This document shows positions 17,834 through 27,522 of a stretch of DNA of 64,000 nt, in pieces. Made by a program: the position numbers and the translations under genes. Source of the stretch: Bradyrhizobium sediminis (GTDB taxonomy: Bacteria; Pseudomonadota; Alphaproteobacteria; Rhizobiales; Xanthobacteraceae); contig NZ_CP076135.1 in NCBI RefSeq assembly GCF_018736105.1, positions 4,834,001 through 4,898,000 on the forward strand, given 5' to 3'. The notes under the pieces were generated by a model. That model was not told the origin of the DNA and did not search any database. It worked only from the letters and a program-made list of their open reading frames with translations. The number at the start of each line of letters is the position of its first letter. The first letter of the stretch is position 1.

Positions 17834-19240
17834 CTATTTCTTCGGTGCCTGGCCGCCGCCGAGAAAGTCAGCTATGTCGATTTTCATCTCCGCCGGCATC
17901 CGGGCCCATTGCCGCATCTGGTCCTTCGGTGTGAACAGCGCGGGATCAATCTCGAGGTCGCGAATCGACTGCTCCTGATTGGCCAGGAACGGGCTTTTCA
18001 CCGTCATTTCAGTCGGCATGTTGCCGCCAAAATTGTTCTGGATCATCCATTCCATGCTCGGTCGGGCGACGTTGGACGTCTCCGGCAGCGCGGCCTCGCG
18101 AATCCAGACACGATCCTTGGTGACATTGACCACGGTGTGATCAATGCCGAACGCGAACATGCCCTTGTAGTGCATCCGGACACCGGCGGTCATCTCGCCG
18201 ATCAGTTCGCGGTCGAAGGAGACGTGCGTGGCCATCGCGAGTCGCGGCTGCACCAGGTTCGCCAGGTAGCCGACGGCATAGTGCATCGTGTGGAAATTAT
18301 CGATCGTCCAAGCCCCGATATAGGGCGAAACACCTTGCTTCAAGGCCCACAGGCTGACCATGTCCACGGCCATCTCGGTGACGAACACGTCGACGTTCTT
18401 GGCATACTTGGCGGTGAGCTGGTCCGGCTTGCCGTCGCCGGTCCAGACGAAGGAAAGCCCGTTCCAGTCGAGCCGATAGGCGGAGGCACCGTCGGCGGCG
18501 TGCGAGCGCCGCCAGTGGGTCACCTTCACGCCATCCTTGTCGTAGCAGACGCCACCGTCGTCCCTGAAGTCGAACTCGGTGACCTCGATCTCGTAGCCGT
18601 CCGCCATCGGCATGCCAGCCGCCTGGTGCGAAGTCCAGGCGCCCATCTTCTCCATGTGTTCGCACATCGCCCTGGTGCCAAGCGCCGCGGTGCGGCCCGA
18701 GGGGCCAATGACACGTAACGGTTTCCAGCGGCCATTGAAGGGAGCGAATTGCCACAGATAAGGTATGTCGGCGTAGTGATCGAGGTGCAGGTGCGTCAGA
18801 AAGATATCGTTGATTTCCGGTACCGGCACCTGGTTGGCGATGATATTGCGCAGGCAGCCGGGACCGAAGTCGAAGAAGAGCCGCTTGCTGGTGCCGAGTT
18901 CCACCATGATGCAGGTGCCGGCCTGCGAGAGCCGTGGCGGCCAGGGCTGGCTGCCCATGAAGATGATGCGCATCTCGTCCGGGCCGAGCGGCTCGCTCTG
19001 CGGGAAATAGTTGTTGCGGTTCTTGACTGACGGCGTCGGCAGATAGTAGGGCGGCATCGAGATGCCAGTGCCGGGAGGCGCCCCGTATGCATTCGTTTCG
19101 CCGGTCGCGGGCTTGTTTTCCTCGGCAGCTTCAGCCGAAACCACGCCCCCTGCTGCCATGCCGGCGACGGCAGGAGGGACCGCCTTGAGCATTTCACGCC
19201 GGCTAAGAGTGTTTCTCTCCGTCTTGTCTTCGGAGTCCAC
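17834..19240 (-). CDS. Tat-exported MBL-fold metallo-hydrolase
   Basis: 468 residues. A twin-arginine signal TLSRREMLKA (residues 11-20) with a hydrophobic stretch and AEAA cleavage region sends it, folded, to the periplasm. The metallo-beta-lactamase motif THLHLDH (149-155) supplies the zinc ligands, and later His residues (HWRRSHAADG, WTGDGKP, ATHVSFD) fit the rest of the site. The sequence is of the RNase Z-like MBL branch that databases often label GntH-like; a real role in guanitoxin synthesis is unlikely here. GTG 19240 was preferred because AAGGAG sits six bases before it, whereas ATG 19246 abuts the ribosome site. It follows the arylsulfatase by 46 bp. Confidence 0.82.
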   Translation of the reverse strand: MDSEDKTERNTLSRREMLKAVPPAVAGMAAGGVVSAEAAEENKPATGETNAYGAPPGTGISMPPYYLPTPSVKNRNNYFPQSEPLGPDEMRIIFMGSQPWPPRLSQAGTCIMVELGTSKRLFFDFGPGCLRNIIANQVPVPEINDIFLTHLHLDHYADIPYLWQFAPFNGRWKPLRVIGPSGRTAALGTRAMCEHMEKMGAWTSHQAAGMPMADGYEIEVTEFDFRDDGGVCYDKDGVKVTHWRRSHAADGASAYRLDWNGLSFVWTGDGKPDQLTAKYAKNVDVFVTEMAVDMVSLWALKQGVSPYIGAWTIDNFHTMHYAVGYLANLVQPRLAMATHVSFDRELIGEMTAGVRMHYKGMFAFGIDHTVVNVTKDRVWIREAALPETSNVARPSMEWMIQNNFGGNMPTEMTVKSPFLANQEQSIRDLEIDPALFTPKDQMRQWARMPAEMKIDIADFLGGGQAPKK

Positions 19241-19286
19241 GATCATCTCCTTCCGTCCTTGATTCATAAGGAACAGTCGGCGACGC

Positions 19287-21674
19287 TCACCTATCGCCGA
19301 GGTTGACAACGACCTTCTCGATCTTGCCGGTGAATTTGAATGGCACGTCGTAGTCCTCGCTTACGGGCGTGCCAGTGTCTTCGCCCACATCAAATGTTTC
19401 ATCCAAGCTGAAGCGCCCGGGTATGGTTGCGTTGATGCGGCCCGCAGCGACCTGTTTGCCGTCCACGCTAAGCGTCCCGGTGCCGCCCTTGCCGATGCCG
19501 CCGCCGTCGTATTTGAAGTCAAAGACGACGTCGTGCTTGCCGGGCGTAAGGGCATCTTTGGCCACAATATTAAAGTGCGCGACGTTCGCCAGATTGTAAT
19601 GGAAAACCGGCTTTCCGTCCTTGAACATCAGCGCGTAGCCGGCGGAGAGCCCGCCATGCGTCAGCACAACGCCTTGTTCTCCTCCCTTCGGGAGAAGCAC
19701 GCTGGCCGCGATACGGAACGATTTGTTCTTCACGTCGGGCGCCGCACCCTCGGGAATGCGCGTAAGGCTTCCGTAGTAGGTGAACTCGGTGCGCCCGCGG
19801 GTCAGGCTGGGACGAAGGGCCACGTCCATTCGTGCAACCTTGCTGTCGTCCAGAGGCAACACGTTATACTTGGCGGCCTCCGCATAGAACAGCAACTGCA
19901 GTTCTCTGAGTTTGTCAGGGTGCTTATCCGCGAGGTTGACGGCTTCGCTGAAATCTTCGGCGACGTTATAGAGCTCCCACTTGTAGCCGCTGACGACATC
20001 GACCGGCGCTGCGTTGAACGGGTCCTCCCAGGGCGCAAAGTGCGGAGTCGTACCGGCCAACCAGCCATCGTGATAGATGCCGCGGTTGCCGAACATCTCG
20101 AAATATTGCGTCCGGCGAGTGGATGGCACTTTGGGATTGTCGAAGGTGTAGGCCATGCTTACGCCCTCGATGGGCTTCTGCGCCACGCCGTTGACGATAG
20201 AGGGCTGTTGCAGACCGGATACGTCCAGAATGGTCGGCACGATGTCTATCGTGTGATGCCACTGCGGCCGGATGCCGCCCGCGTCCTTGATGCGGGCAGG
20301 CCAGGAAATGACCATCCCGTTACGTGTGCCGCCATAGTGCGAGGCGATCTGTTTGGTCCACTGGAAAGGCGCATCCATGGCATGGGCCCAGCCGGTCGGG
20401 TAGTGGTTATGGGTTTTCCACGTGCCAATATCCTCTTTGCGTTTGAGGACCTCTTTGTAATCCTCTTCGATTCCGTTCAGCGTCGCCATTTCGTTGAGCG
20501 ACCCCTGCGTCATGCCCTCGGCGCTGGCGCCGTTGTCGCCGACGATGTAAATGACCAGCGTGTTGTCGAGCTGGCCCAATTGCGCAATTGCATCCACGAC
20601 CCTGCCCACGTTGTAGTCCGTCTGGGAAAGGTAGCCGGCGTACACCTCCATCATGTAGGCAAAGAGCTGTTTCTGTTCAGCGTTGAATGAATCCCAACCC
20701 GGGATACCCTGGCTGCGCTGGGTCAACTGGGTGTTGGCCGGCACAATGCCCAGCTTCTTCTGCCGCGCGAGGGTTTCGTCGCGCACCTTGTCCCAGCCCT
20801 GGTCGAACTGGCCCTTGTATTTTGCAATCCATTCCTTCCTCGGGTGGTGCGGCGAGTGGGTGGCCCCGGGAGCGTAATAAAGAAAGAACGGCCGGTCGGG
20901 GGCTACGGCTTTTTGGTTGCGCACCCAATTGATGGCCTGGTCCGCAATGTCGTAGTCGAAGTTATAATCCGGGTTGCCAAGGTAAGGCTGAATAGGCTTA
21001 GTTCCTTCGAACACCGCGGGTCGCCACTGACTGGTTTCCGCGCCTACAAAGCCATAGAAATGCTCGAAGCCAAGAGCAGTCGGCCAGAGATCGAATGGCC
21101 CGGCTTGGCTGCTCTGCCAGTCCGGCACATTGTGGTTCTTGCCAAACCAGGCGGTGTTCCAGCCTTTTTGCTTCAGGATTTCGCCGACGGTCGCGGTGTC
21201 CTTCCCCATCAGGCTGTCGTAGCCCGGAAAGCCCGTGGCCTGCTCCATGATCACTCCGGTATGCGCCGAGTGGTGATTGTGCCCGGTCAGCAGGGCCGCG
21301 CGGGTGGGCGAGCAGAGCGCAGTGGTGTGGAACTGAGTGTAGCGCAGGCCGCTCTTCGCCAGCTGTTCCAGGGTCGGTGTCTCTATGGGGCCGCCGAACG
21401 TGCTCGATGCCCCAAAGCCGACGTCATCCAGCAACACTACCATGATGTTGGGTGCGCCTTTGGCGGCCTGCACCGGCACTGGAAAATCGGACTTCGAGTC
21501 TTTGGCGCTCAGCCCAATCTGCCCCTTGAAGGGCGCCGGTGGCGTGGGCAGCACTTCCTGCGCCGATGTAACGCAGCTGAAGAGTGTCGCGACAGCCAGC
21601 ACCAGTCCGGTTGCCGTCCAAGTGCGTGCCTGGTAGAGCGTCGCGCGCGTTGGGTTCATGTTGTGGGTGCGCAT
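19287..21674 (-). CDS. Type I arylsulfatase, exported
   Basis: 795 residues from ATG 21674, which has AGAGGTG upstream and begins a signal peptide (hydrophobic about 20-36). The formylglycine motif is CSPTRAALLTGH with Cys121, and metal ligands include Asp83-Asp84 (LLDDVG) and later VGDNGAS. The C-terminal 200 residues form a beta-rich domain (GGLSAGYALMFKDGKPVFHYN) usual for the large PAS/AtsA-like group. It should release sulfate from aryl or alkyl sulfate esters in the periplasm. A sulfate transporter and assimilation cluster starts 3 kb away. An FNR/FixK-type box lies 147 bp before its start. Confidence 0.9.
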   Translation of the reverse strand: MRTHNMNPTRATLYQARTWTATGLVLAVATLFSCVTSAQEVLPTPPAPFKGQIGLSAKDSKSDFPVPVQAAKGAPNIMVVLLDDVGFGASSTFGGPIETPTLEQLAKSGLRYTQFHTTALCSPTRAALLTGHNHHSAHTGVIMEQATGFPGYDSLMGKDTATVGEILKQKGWNTAWFGKNHNVPDWQSSQAGPFDLWPTALGFEHFYGFVGAETSQWRPAVFEGTKPIQPYLGNPDYNFDYDIADQAINWVRNQKAVAPDRPFFLYYAPGATHSPHHPRKEWIAKYKGQFDQGWDKVRDETLARQKKLGIVPANTQLTQRSQGIPGWDSFNAEQKQLFAYMMEVYAGYLSQTDYNVGRVVDAIAQLGQLDNTLVIYIVGDNGASAEGMTQGSLNEMATLNGIEEDYKEVLKRKEDIGTWKTHNHYPTGWAHAMDAPFQWTKQIASHYGGTRNGMVISWPARIKDAGGIRPQWHHTIDIVPTILDVSGLQQPSIVNGVAQKPIEGVSMAYTFDNPKVPSTRRTQYFEMFGNRGIYHDGWLAGTTPHFAPWEDPFNAAPVDVVSGYKWELYNVAEDFSEAVNLADKHPDKLRELQLLFYAEAAKYNVLPLDDSKVARMDVALRPSLTRGRTEFTYYGSLTRIPEGAAPDVKNKSFRIAASVLLPKGGEQGVVLTHGGLSAGYALMFKDGKPVFHYNLANVAHFNIVAKDALTPGKHDVVFDFKYDGGGIGKGGTGTLSVDGKQVAAGRINATIPGRFSLDETFDVGEDTGTPVSEDYDVPFKFTGKIEKVVVNLGDR

Positions 21675-22101
21675 GGCAACACCTCTCTCCCAGGCAACGA
21701 TTGCCCCGCGGGACAACAAGGGCCTCGGCATGAAACAACCTGCCGGGGGAATTCCAGATCAGCCGGGCAGTGACGAGCGATCCAAGCTTTCACAATAGCG
21801 CAGCGTGAGGTTGCACCGCATTGATCTGCATCAAGGACAACTGTTGAACACGCAATTTGCGTGACCTCGCCTGCATATTAGAATTTGACGAAAAATGTCG
21901 GACATGAGTCCGTAAAGCGTCGAACATGGGCCAAGCGCTGCTCATCCATCTCAACGAGTGAGCGCACGCCCAAGTTCCCTATTGATCTCGTGTCCGGCCT
22001 TTGGCCGGCCGGATGAAAGGCTCCAGCGGGCGATCCAGCAATCGCCGTTACCGCAATTCACCTCTAAAGTTGCAAGATACTGGATGCTTCCTGTGACGGC
22101 C
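21675..22101. other. 427-bp intergenic region upstream of the arylsulfatase
   Basis: No credible coding sequence was found. It contains the FixK/FNR-like palindrome at 21,821-21,834 and, at about 21,999-22,013, a short GC-rich palindromic stretch (CCGGCCtttGGCCGGCCGG). The rest is lower in GC than flanking genes, as expected for a promoter region. bdhA ends at its right border. Confidence 0.6.
21821..21834. promoter_or_regulatory. FNR/FixK-type box TTGATCTGCATCAA
   Basis: The 14-mer TTGAT-ctgc-ATCAA is a perfect palindrome apart from its centre and fits the FixK2/FNR consensus of Bradyrhizobium. It lies upstream of the minus-strand arylsulfatase, so low oxygen may control that operon. The distance to the start codon is 147 bp, leaving room for an untranslated leader of about 105 bases. 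Confidence 0.5.
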
Positions 22102-22890
22102 CTACGCCGCGGTCCAGCCGCCGTCGATCGACAGGTTGGCGCCGGTGATTTGCGCTGCGTCGTCGCCGCAGAGGAACAGCGCCAACGCGGCCACCTGCTC
22201 GGAGGTGACGAACTCCTTGGTCGGCTGCGCCAGCAGCAGCACGTCGTTGATGACCTGTTCCTTGGTCAGGTTACGCGCCTTCATGGTGTCGGGAATCTGC
22301 TTCTCGACCAGCGGAGTCCAGACGTAACCGGGTGAGATGCAGTTGCAGGTGATCTTGAAGGTCGCGAGTTCCAGCGCCACGGTCTTGGTCAGGCCGGCGA
22401 TGCCGTGCTTGGCCGAGACGTAGGCCGCCTTGAACGGCGAGGCCACCAGCGAATGCGCCGAAGCCGTATTGATGATGCGGCCCCAGCCGCGCTTCTTCAT
22501 GCCCGGCACCGCGGCGCGGATGCCGTAGAACGCCGACGACAGGTTGATCGCGATGATCGCTTCCCATTTCTCCGGCGGGAACTCCTCGATCGGCGACACG
22601 AACTGGATACCGGCATTGTTGACGAGGATGTCGACCGAGCCGAAGGTCTTTTCGCCGAGCGCGACCATTTCGGCGATTTCCGCGGGCCTAGTCATGTCGG
22701 CAGGCGAATGCACCGCCTTGACCTTGAAATCCTTCTCGATGCCGGCGCGCTCCTTCTCGATGTCGGCGGGCGCGCCCATGCCGTTGAGAACGATATTGGC
22801 GCCGGCGCCGGCAAAGGCGCGCGCATATGCCAACCCGATGCCGCTGGTCGAGCCGGTCACAACAGCGGTCTTGCCTGTCAACTTACCCAT
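22102..22890 (-). CDS. bdhA: D-3-hydroxybutyrate dehydrogenase
   Basis: 262 residues, the usual length. SDR motifs are GSTSGIG (13-19), NNAG (91-94), Ser144, Tyr157 and Lys161. The substrate-family features are clear: INTASAHSLVASPFKAAYVSAKHG and ISPGYVWTPLVEKQIP match 3-hydroxybutyrate dehydrogenases. The enzyme oxidises D-3-hydroxybutyrate to acetoacetate with NAD+, a step in use of stored polyhydroxybutyrate. It starts five bases after the patatin-like phospholipase stop, so both form one transcript, a pair common in rhizobia. Confidence 0.92.
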   Translation of the reverse strand: MGKLTGKTAVVTGSTSGIGLAYARAFAGAGANIVLNGMGAPADIEKERAGIEKDFKVKAVHSPADMTRPAEIAEMVALGEKTFGSVDILVNNAGIQFVSPIEEFPPEKWEAIIAINLSSAFYGIRAAVPGMKKRGWGRIINTASAHSLVASPFKAAYVSAKHGIAGLTKTVALELATFKITCNCISPGYVWTPLVEKQIPDTMKARNLTKEQVINDVLLLAQPTKEFVTSEQVAALALFLCGDDAAQITGANLSIDGGWTAA

Positions 22891-22895
22891 TGCGT

Positions 22896-24074
22896 CTACT
22901 CCTTTTTGCCGTAGAGGGGCCAGGTAACGTCCCCCGTGAGATCGTAAGTCACCATGGTCTCGCCGGATTGCGGTTGATCGAGCCAGTCCTTGTGGCGCAT
23001 CGACAGGTGAACGTCGCGCGTGCCCGCGCCCCAGTGCTCGACCATGCCGACGCGTGAGAAATCGTAATCCTTGGAATTGGATTCGTGGTTCTTGCTGCGG
23101 TAGATCAGATGCACCACCGTAACGGTGCTTTCCCTGGCGGCTTCGCAGAGAATTTCGACCGACGGGTCGTTCCTGAGATAGTCCGGCAGCTTGCCGATCA
23201 ATTCGCGCAGCGCCTTGCGGGTGTTGTGAACCTGCTTGTTCTTGTCGGTGTTCATCCGGGTGCGGCTGGAGAAGCGGATGTCCTTCTCGCGTTCCGCGGC
23301 CTCGAGCAACGACACCGGCAGCGGACCGCGGGCACTGAACAGGTCGACCTGGAAGATCAGGAGGTCGCGGTCGAGCTCCTCATCCAGCACGTAGTCGAGC
23401 GGCGTGTTGGAAGCGATGCCGCCATCCCAGAAATGCTCGCCGTCGATTTCGACCGATGGAAAGCCCGGCGGCAGCGCCCCCGACGCCATGATGTGTTCGG
23501 GACCGATCCTCTTGCCGATCTTCTTCATCTCGAAATTATCGAAATACTTGAAATTGCCCGTGGTCACGCTGACCGCGCCGACGCTGATCCGCGTCTGCAG
23601 GTCATTGATGCGGTCGAAATCGACCAGACGCTCCAGCGTCGTTTTCAGCGGGGCGGTGTCGTAATAGCTCAGCGATTGCGGGGTGCCCGGGGGCCACAAC
23701 GGCGCCGGCGGAACACGCGGCGAGAAGAAGCCGGGAACGCCGAAGGTCGCGATCAGGGCCGCGCTGGTCTCGTTGAACAGCGATCGCGCACGGTCGCCTG
23801 ACGTGACCGGATTCCAGGGCACCGGCGAGGAAGCCATCTCCCAGAATTCCTTGAGACGATCCACCCGCTTTTCACGTGGATTGCCGGCGATGATCGCGGC
23901 GTTGATGGCGCCGATCGAGATGCCGGCAATCCATTCCGGCTCGAAATCGTGATGGCACAGCGCCTGATAGGCGCCGGCCTGATAGGAGCCGAGCGCGCCG
24001 CCGCCCTGCAGGACGAGCACGCGCTGCGCCTGCGCGGGCGTTCGTACTGGCGATGGATGGAGGCTGTCCGTCAT
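22896..24074 (-). CDS. Patatin-like phospholipase/esterase with DUF3734
   Basis: 392 residues. The patatin core has the oxyanion loop QGGGALGSYQAG (from 23), nucleophile GISIG with Ser53, and catalytic Asp217 in WDGG. The C-terminal third is the DUF3734 domain. Patatins hydrolyse acyl lipids; those next to bdhA may also act on polyhydroxybutyrate granules or short acyl esters, but this is inference from the operon. No signal peptide is visible, so it is cytoplasmic. Confidence 0.88.
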   Translation of the reverse strand: MTDSLHPSPVRTPAQAQRVLVLQGGGALGSYQAGAYQALCHHDFEPEWIAGISIGAINAAIIAGNPREKRVDRLKEFWEMASSPVPWNPVTSGDRARSLFNETSAALIATFGVPGFFSPRVPPAPLWPPGTPQSLSYYDTAPLKTTLERLVDFDRINDLQTRISVGAVSVTTGNFKYFDNFEMKKIGKRIGPEHIMASGALPPGFPSVEIDGEHFWDGGIASNTPLDYVLDEELDRDLLIFQVDLFSARGPLPVSLLEAAEREKDIRFSSRTRMNTDKNKQVHNTRKALRELIGKLPDYLRNDPSVEILCEAARESTVTVVHLIYRSKNHESNSKDYDFSRVGMVEHWGAGTRDVHLSMRHKDWLDQPQSGETMVTYDLTGDVTWPLYGKKE

Positions 24075-24176
24075 GACATCAGATCAACTATCAAACAACG
24101 GTGGTACCGTGGCGTCAGTTGGCGGCGGCGTCAATCATCGAAGCCGCGAAGCAGGATCACGCCGCGGTTATCGCGC

Positions 24177-24671
24177 CTATGTTGATGCAAGAATGAGCGT
24201 CCAGAATACCTTGTACTTGGTATTTGGAGCATAGATCGCCGCGATGCCCAATTTTGTGACACCGTTTTTCAGCATGTTGGCCTTGTGCGGAGGCGAGTCG
24301 CGCCAGCCGGAAAAGGCTTCCGCCAGGGTGTGATATCCGGCCGACACGTTTTCCACCGCCATCGTCGCCGGGTATCCGGACCCGTTCAGCCGCTTGGCCA
24401 GGGGACCCTTGACGTCGTGGTCGAGCTTGTTGCGGCTCGCCATCGCCTGCGATTGCTGCTCGGCGAGCTTCATCAGTTCGGGGTCGACCGCCACGGCGCC
24501 GAGGCCGTTGTTCTGCCGGTAGAGCGAGATCATGGAGGCCGCCGCCTGCGGATCGAGCGTGGCCCCGCCATTGGCCATGCTGAGATACATAGTCGGCTGA
24601 TCCGGAACCGGCGCATCCCCGACGCAGCCGCCCAGCGCCAACAGCCCGATAATGGCGATGATCGCCCGCAT
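24177..24671 (-). CDS. CAP-domain (SCP/PR-1) lipoprotein
   Basis: 164 residues from ATG 24671, chosen because a lipoprotein signal follows (MRAIIAIIGLLALGGC, lipid-linked Cys at 16). The CAP domain shows the usual HDV and the GYHTLAEAFSGWRDSPPHKANML stretch with conserved Trp and His. CAP proteins occur outside the inner membrane; their biochemical role in bacteria is poorly defined. It is monocistronic, 73 bp after the start side of the Cys transporter cluster. Confidence 0.85.
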   Translation of the reverse strand: MRAIIAIIGLLALGGCVGDAPVPDQPTMYLSMANGGATLDPQAAASMISLYRQNNGLGAVAVDPELMKLAEQQSQAMASRNKLDHDVKGPLAKRLNGSGYPATMAVENVSAGYHTLAEAFSGWRDSPPHKANMLKNGVTKLGIAAIYAPNTKYKVFWTLILAST

Positions 24672-24744
24672 GATTCGAGATTCCCCCAACCGAACGGGCT
24701 GTTGTTGCATACCAACCGTGGCTGAATGGTGAACTTTCCGGGCT

Positions 24745-25788
24745 TTAGGCGGCGAAAATTCGGTAGCGGCGGGGCTGCAATCCCACGATCTCGCCCGGCT
24801 GCAATTCCCGGTCCCGGGGCGCGTCGATCTCGATCACGGTGGTGCCCTCGCCCGCCGACAGCGCGACTTCGGCGCGCTGGATCGGGCCGAAGCTGCGGAC
24901 ATGCCGCACCGCGCCCTCGAACGCGCCGCTGCCGGCCGGCCCGATCGCCATGTCGTGGCGGCGGACGAACAGTTTCGAGGCGCCGGAAACGATGCCGTCC
25001 GCCCCGATATTCAGCGGCTTGCCGCCGAGCCGGACGCAGCCGTTCTGCACCTCCACCGGCAGCACGATGGATTCGCCGATGAAGCCGTGCACGAAGGCGG
25101 TCGCCGGATTGTCGTAGACCTCGCCGGGCGTGCCGATCTGCTCGATGCGGCCCTTGTCCATCACCACCACCCGGTTGGCGACTTCGAGCGCCTCCTCCTG
25201 ATCGTGGGTGACGAAGATCGAGGTCACGTTGATCTCGTGATGCAGCGAGCGCAGCCATTGCCGCAGCTCCTTGCGCACCTTGGCGTCGAGCGCGCCGAAG
25301 GGTTCGTCGAGCAACAGGATGCGCGGCTCGATCGCCAGCGCCCGGGCGAGCGCGATGCGCTGGCGCTGACCGCCGGACAGCTGGCTCGGATAACGGCTCG
25401 ACAGCCAGTCGAGTTGCACCAGATCCAGCAATTCCTTGACGCGGGCGCGGATCGCGGCTTCGTCCTTGCGGACCGCGCGCGGCTGCACCCTGAGGCCGAA
25501 GGCGACATTCTCGAACACCGTCATGTGCCGGAACAGCGCGTAGTGCTGGAACACGAATCCGACGTGTCGCTCGCTGGCGCCGTGGGCGAGCGCATTTTCG
25601 CCGTCGAATGAAACCTCGCCGGAATCAGGCCAGTCCAGTCCCGCGATGATCCTCAGCAGCGTGGTCTTGCCCGAACCCGATGGCCCGAGCAGCGCCAGCA
25701 GTTCGCCGTTGGCGACCTTCAGGTCGACGCCGTCGAGAGCGGCGAACGCGCCGAATTTCTTCACGATGTTCTTGACTTCAATCGCCAC
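24745..25788 (-). CDS. cysA: Sulfate/thiosulfate ABC transporter ATPase
   Basis: 347 residues. Walker [10 protein letters not shown] (about 35-43), signature LSGGQRQR, Walker [13 protein letters not shown] and a C-terminal TOBE-like region are all present; the size and the [22 protein letters not shown] segment are those of CysA. It powers sulfate import by CysT-CysW. The start overlaps the end of cysW by 11 bp, and the order cysP-cysT-cysW-cysA is standard. Confidence 0.95.
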   Translation of the reverse strand: MAIEVKNIVKKFGAFAALDGVDLKVANGELLALLGPSGSGKTTLLRIIAGLDWPDSGEVSFDGENALAHGASERHVGFVFQHYALFRHMTVFENVAFGLRVQPRAVRKDEAAIRARVKELLDLVQLDWLSSRYPSQLSGGQRQRIALARALAIEPRILLLDEPFGALDAKVRKELRQWLRSLHHEINVTSIFVTHDQEEALEVANRVVVMDKGRIEQIGTPGEVYDNPATAFVHGFIGESIVLPVEVQNGCVRLGGKPLNIGADGIVSGASKLFVRRHDMAIGPAGSGAFEGAVRHVRSFGPIQRAEVALSAGEGTTVIEIDAPRDRELQPGEIVGLQPRRYRIFAA

Positions 25789-26647
25789 GCGGAATGTGCC
25801 CTTCGTCCAGACGCCGTTCGAGAATGGTCTTCGCCACCAGCGTGATCAATGCCAGCATCGCCAGCAGCGAGGCAATCGCGAACGACGATACGAATTGGTA
25901 TTCATTATAGAGGATCTCGACCAGTAGCGGCATGGTGTTGGTCTCGCCGCGAATATGGCCCGACACCACCGACACCGCGCCGAACTCGCCCATCGCCCGC
26001 GCGTTGCATAGCAGTACGCCGTATAACACGCCCCATTTGATATTGGGCAAAGTGACGCGGAAGAAGGTTTGCAGGCCCGAGGCGCCGAGCGAGATCGCGG
26101 CCTCTTCCTCCTGGGTGCCCTGCTCCTGCATCAGCGGAATCAGGGCGCGCGCGACGAAGGGGAACGTCACGAAAATGGTCGCCAGCGCAATGCCCGGCAC
26201 CGCGAACAGCACGTGGATGTTGTGGGCCTGCAGCCACGGCCCCCAATAGCCCTGCGCGCCGAACAGCAGCACGAACACCAGGCCCGAAATGACGGGGCTC
26301 ACCGAAAACGGCAGATCGATCAGCGAGATCAGGAAGGTCTTGCCGCGAAAGTCGAATTTGGCAATGGCCCAGGCTGCGACCACCCCGAACACCAGATTGA
26401 GGCCGACCGAAATCGCCGCCACCGTCAGCGTCAGCCTGATCGCCGACAGCGCTTCCGGATCGGAAAGCGCCGCGAAGTACGCGCTGACTCCCCTGGAAAA
26501 CGCCTGCGCGAATACCACGACCAGCGGCAGAACGACGAACACCGTCAGGAACGCCACCGCGACCACGATGATGACGATGCGGACGAACTTCGGCTCGGTC
26601 CGAAGATCGTCCTGCGCCGAGCTGAGCGAGAGTTGCGGCTGATTCAT
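25778..26647 (-). CDS. cysW: Sulfate ABC transporter permease
   Basis: 289 residues with six membrane spans and the binding-protein-dependent transport EAA motif ([29 protein letters not shown]). [25 protein letters not shown] and [16 protein letters not shown] are CysW hallmarks. The ATG at 26,647 has GGAGG upstream; the longer frame adds 14 residues without support. It lies five bases from cysT. Confidence 0.95.
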   Translation of the reverse strand: MNQPQLSLSSAQDDLRTEPKFVRIVIIVVAVAFLTVFVVLPLVVVFAQAFSRGVSAYFAALSDPEALSAIRLTLTVAAISVGLNLVFGVVAAWAIAKFDFRGKTFLISLIDLPFSVSPVISGLVFVLLFGAQGYWGPWLQAHNIHVLFAVPGIALATIFVTFPFVARALIPLMQEQGTQEEEAAISLGASGLQTFFRVTLPNIKWGVLYGVLLCNARAMGEFGAVSVVSGHIRGETNTMPLLVEILYNEYQFVSSFAIASLLAMLALITLVAKTILERRLDEGHIPRGD

Positions 26648-26652
26648 CCGGG

Positions 26653-27495
26653 TCAGCCTCCATGCGCCGGGATGCGGATTTGCGCCCAACGCTGCAGGCG
26701 GTTGATCGCGAATATGATCAGGAACGATGCCACCAGCATCACGACGGCGATCGCGGTCGCGTCGGCATAGCGGAATTCCGACAGCCGGATCACGATCAGG
26801 AGCGGCGCGATTTCAGAGACGTTCGGCAGATTGCCGGCAATGAAGATGACCGAACCGTACTCGCCGACGGCGCGCGCGAACGCCAGCGCGAAGCCGGTCA
26901 GCAGCGCCGGAGTGAGGCTCGGCAGGATCACTTTCGAAACCGTATGCCAGCGATTGGCGCCCAGGCTGGCGGCGGCTTCCTCGATTTCGGCGTCCAGATC
27001 GATCAGCACCGGCTGCACCGTCCGCACCACGAAGGGAATGCCGATGAAGATCATGGCGATGAAGATGCCGACCGGCGTGAATGCCACCTTGATGCCGAGT
27101 TCGGCCAGCGGCGCCCCCAGCCAGCCCTTTTGCGCAAACAGCGAGGTCAATGCGACGCCGGCCACCGCGGTCGGCAACGCAAAGGGAACATCGACGATGG
27201 CGTCGAACAGCCGGCGGCCCGGAAACCGGTATCGCACCAGCGCCCAGACGATGATCGTGCCCATCACCAGGTTGACCAGCGCGGCGGCGAAGGCGAGGCC
27301 GAACGAAATCCTCAGCGCATTCAGGGTACGGCGGCTGGTGAGGATGGCCCAGAACTGATCGAGGCTCAGCTCGAAGGTCTTCAGGAACAGGCCGGCGAGC
27401 GGAATCAGGATGATGACGGACAGCCAGGTCAGCGTCAGTCCCATGGTGAGACCAAAGCCTGGCAATGTACTGCGCCGTCCCTCCCCTCCGCTCAC
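26653..27495 (-). CDS. cysT: Sulfate ABC transporter permease
   Basis: 280 residues, six spans, EAA motif [30 protein letters not shown], and the typical [22 protein letters not shown] segment of CysT/CysU. It forms the membrane channel with CysW. It starts 27 bp downstream of the binding-protein gene. Confidence 0.95.
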   Translation of the reverse strand: MSGGEGRRSTLPGFGLTMGLTLTWLSVIILIPLAGLFLKTFELSLDQFWAILTSRRTLNALRISFGLAFAAALVNLVMGTIIVWALVRYRFPGRRLFDAIVDVPFALPTAVAGVALTSLFAQKGWLGAPLAELGIKVAFTPVGIFIAMIFIGIPFVVRTVQPVLIDLDAEIEEAAASLGANRWHTVSKVILPSLTPALLTGFALAFARAVGEYGSVIFIAGNLPNVSEIAPLLIVIRLSEFRYADATAIAVVMLVASFLIIFAINRLQRWAQIRIPAHGG

Positions 27496-27522
27496 AATGC
27501 CCTCTGCTTCCGCTTCACCGGA

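Noticed and set aside
22540..22570. FixK-like TTGATCGCGAT inside bdhA
   Set aside because: It is an incomplete palindrome within coding sequence.
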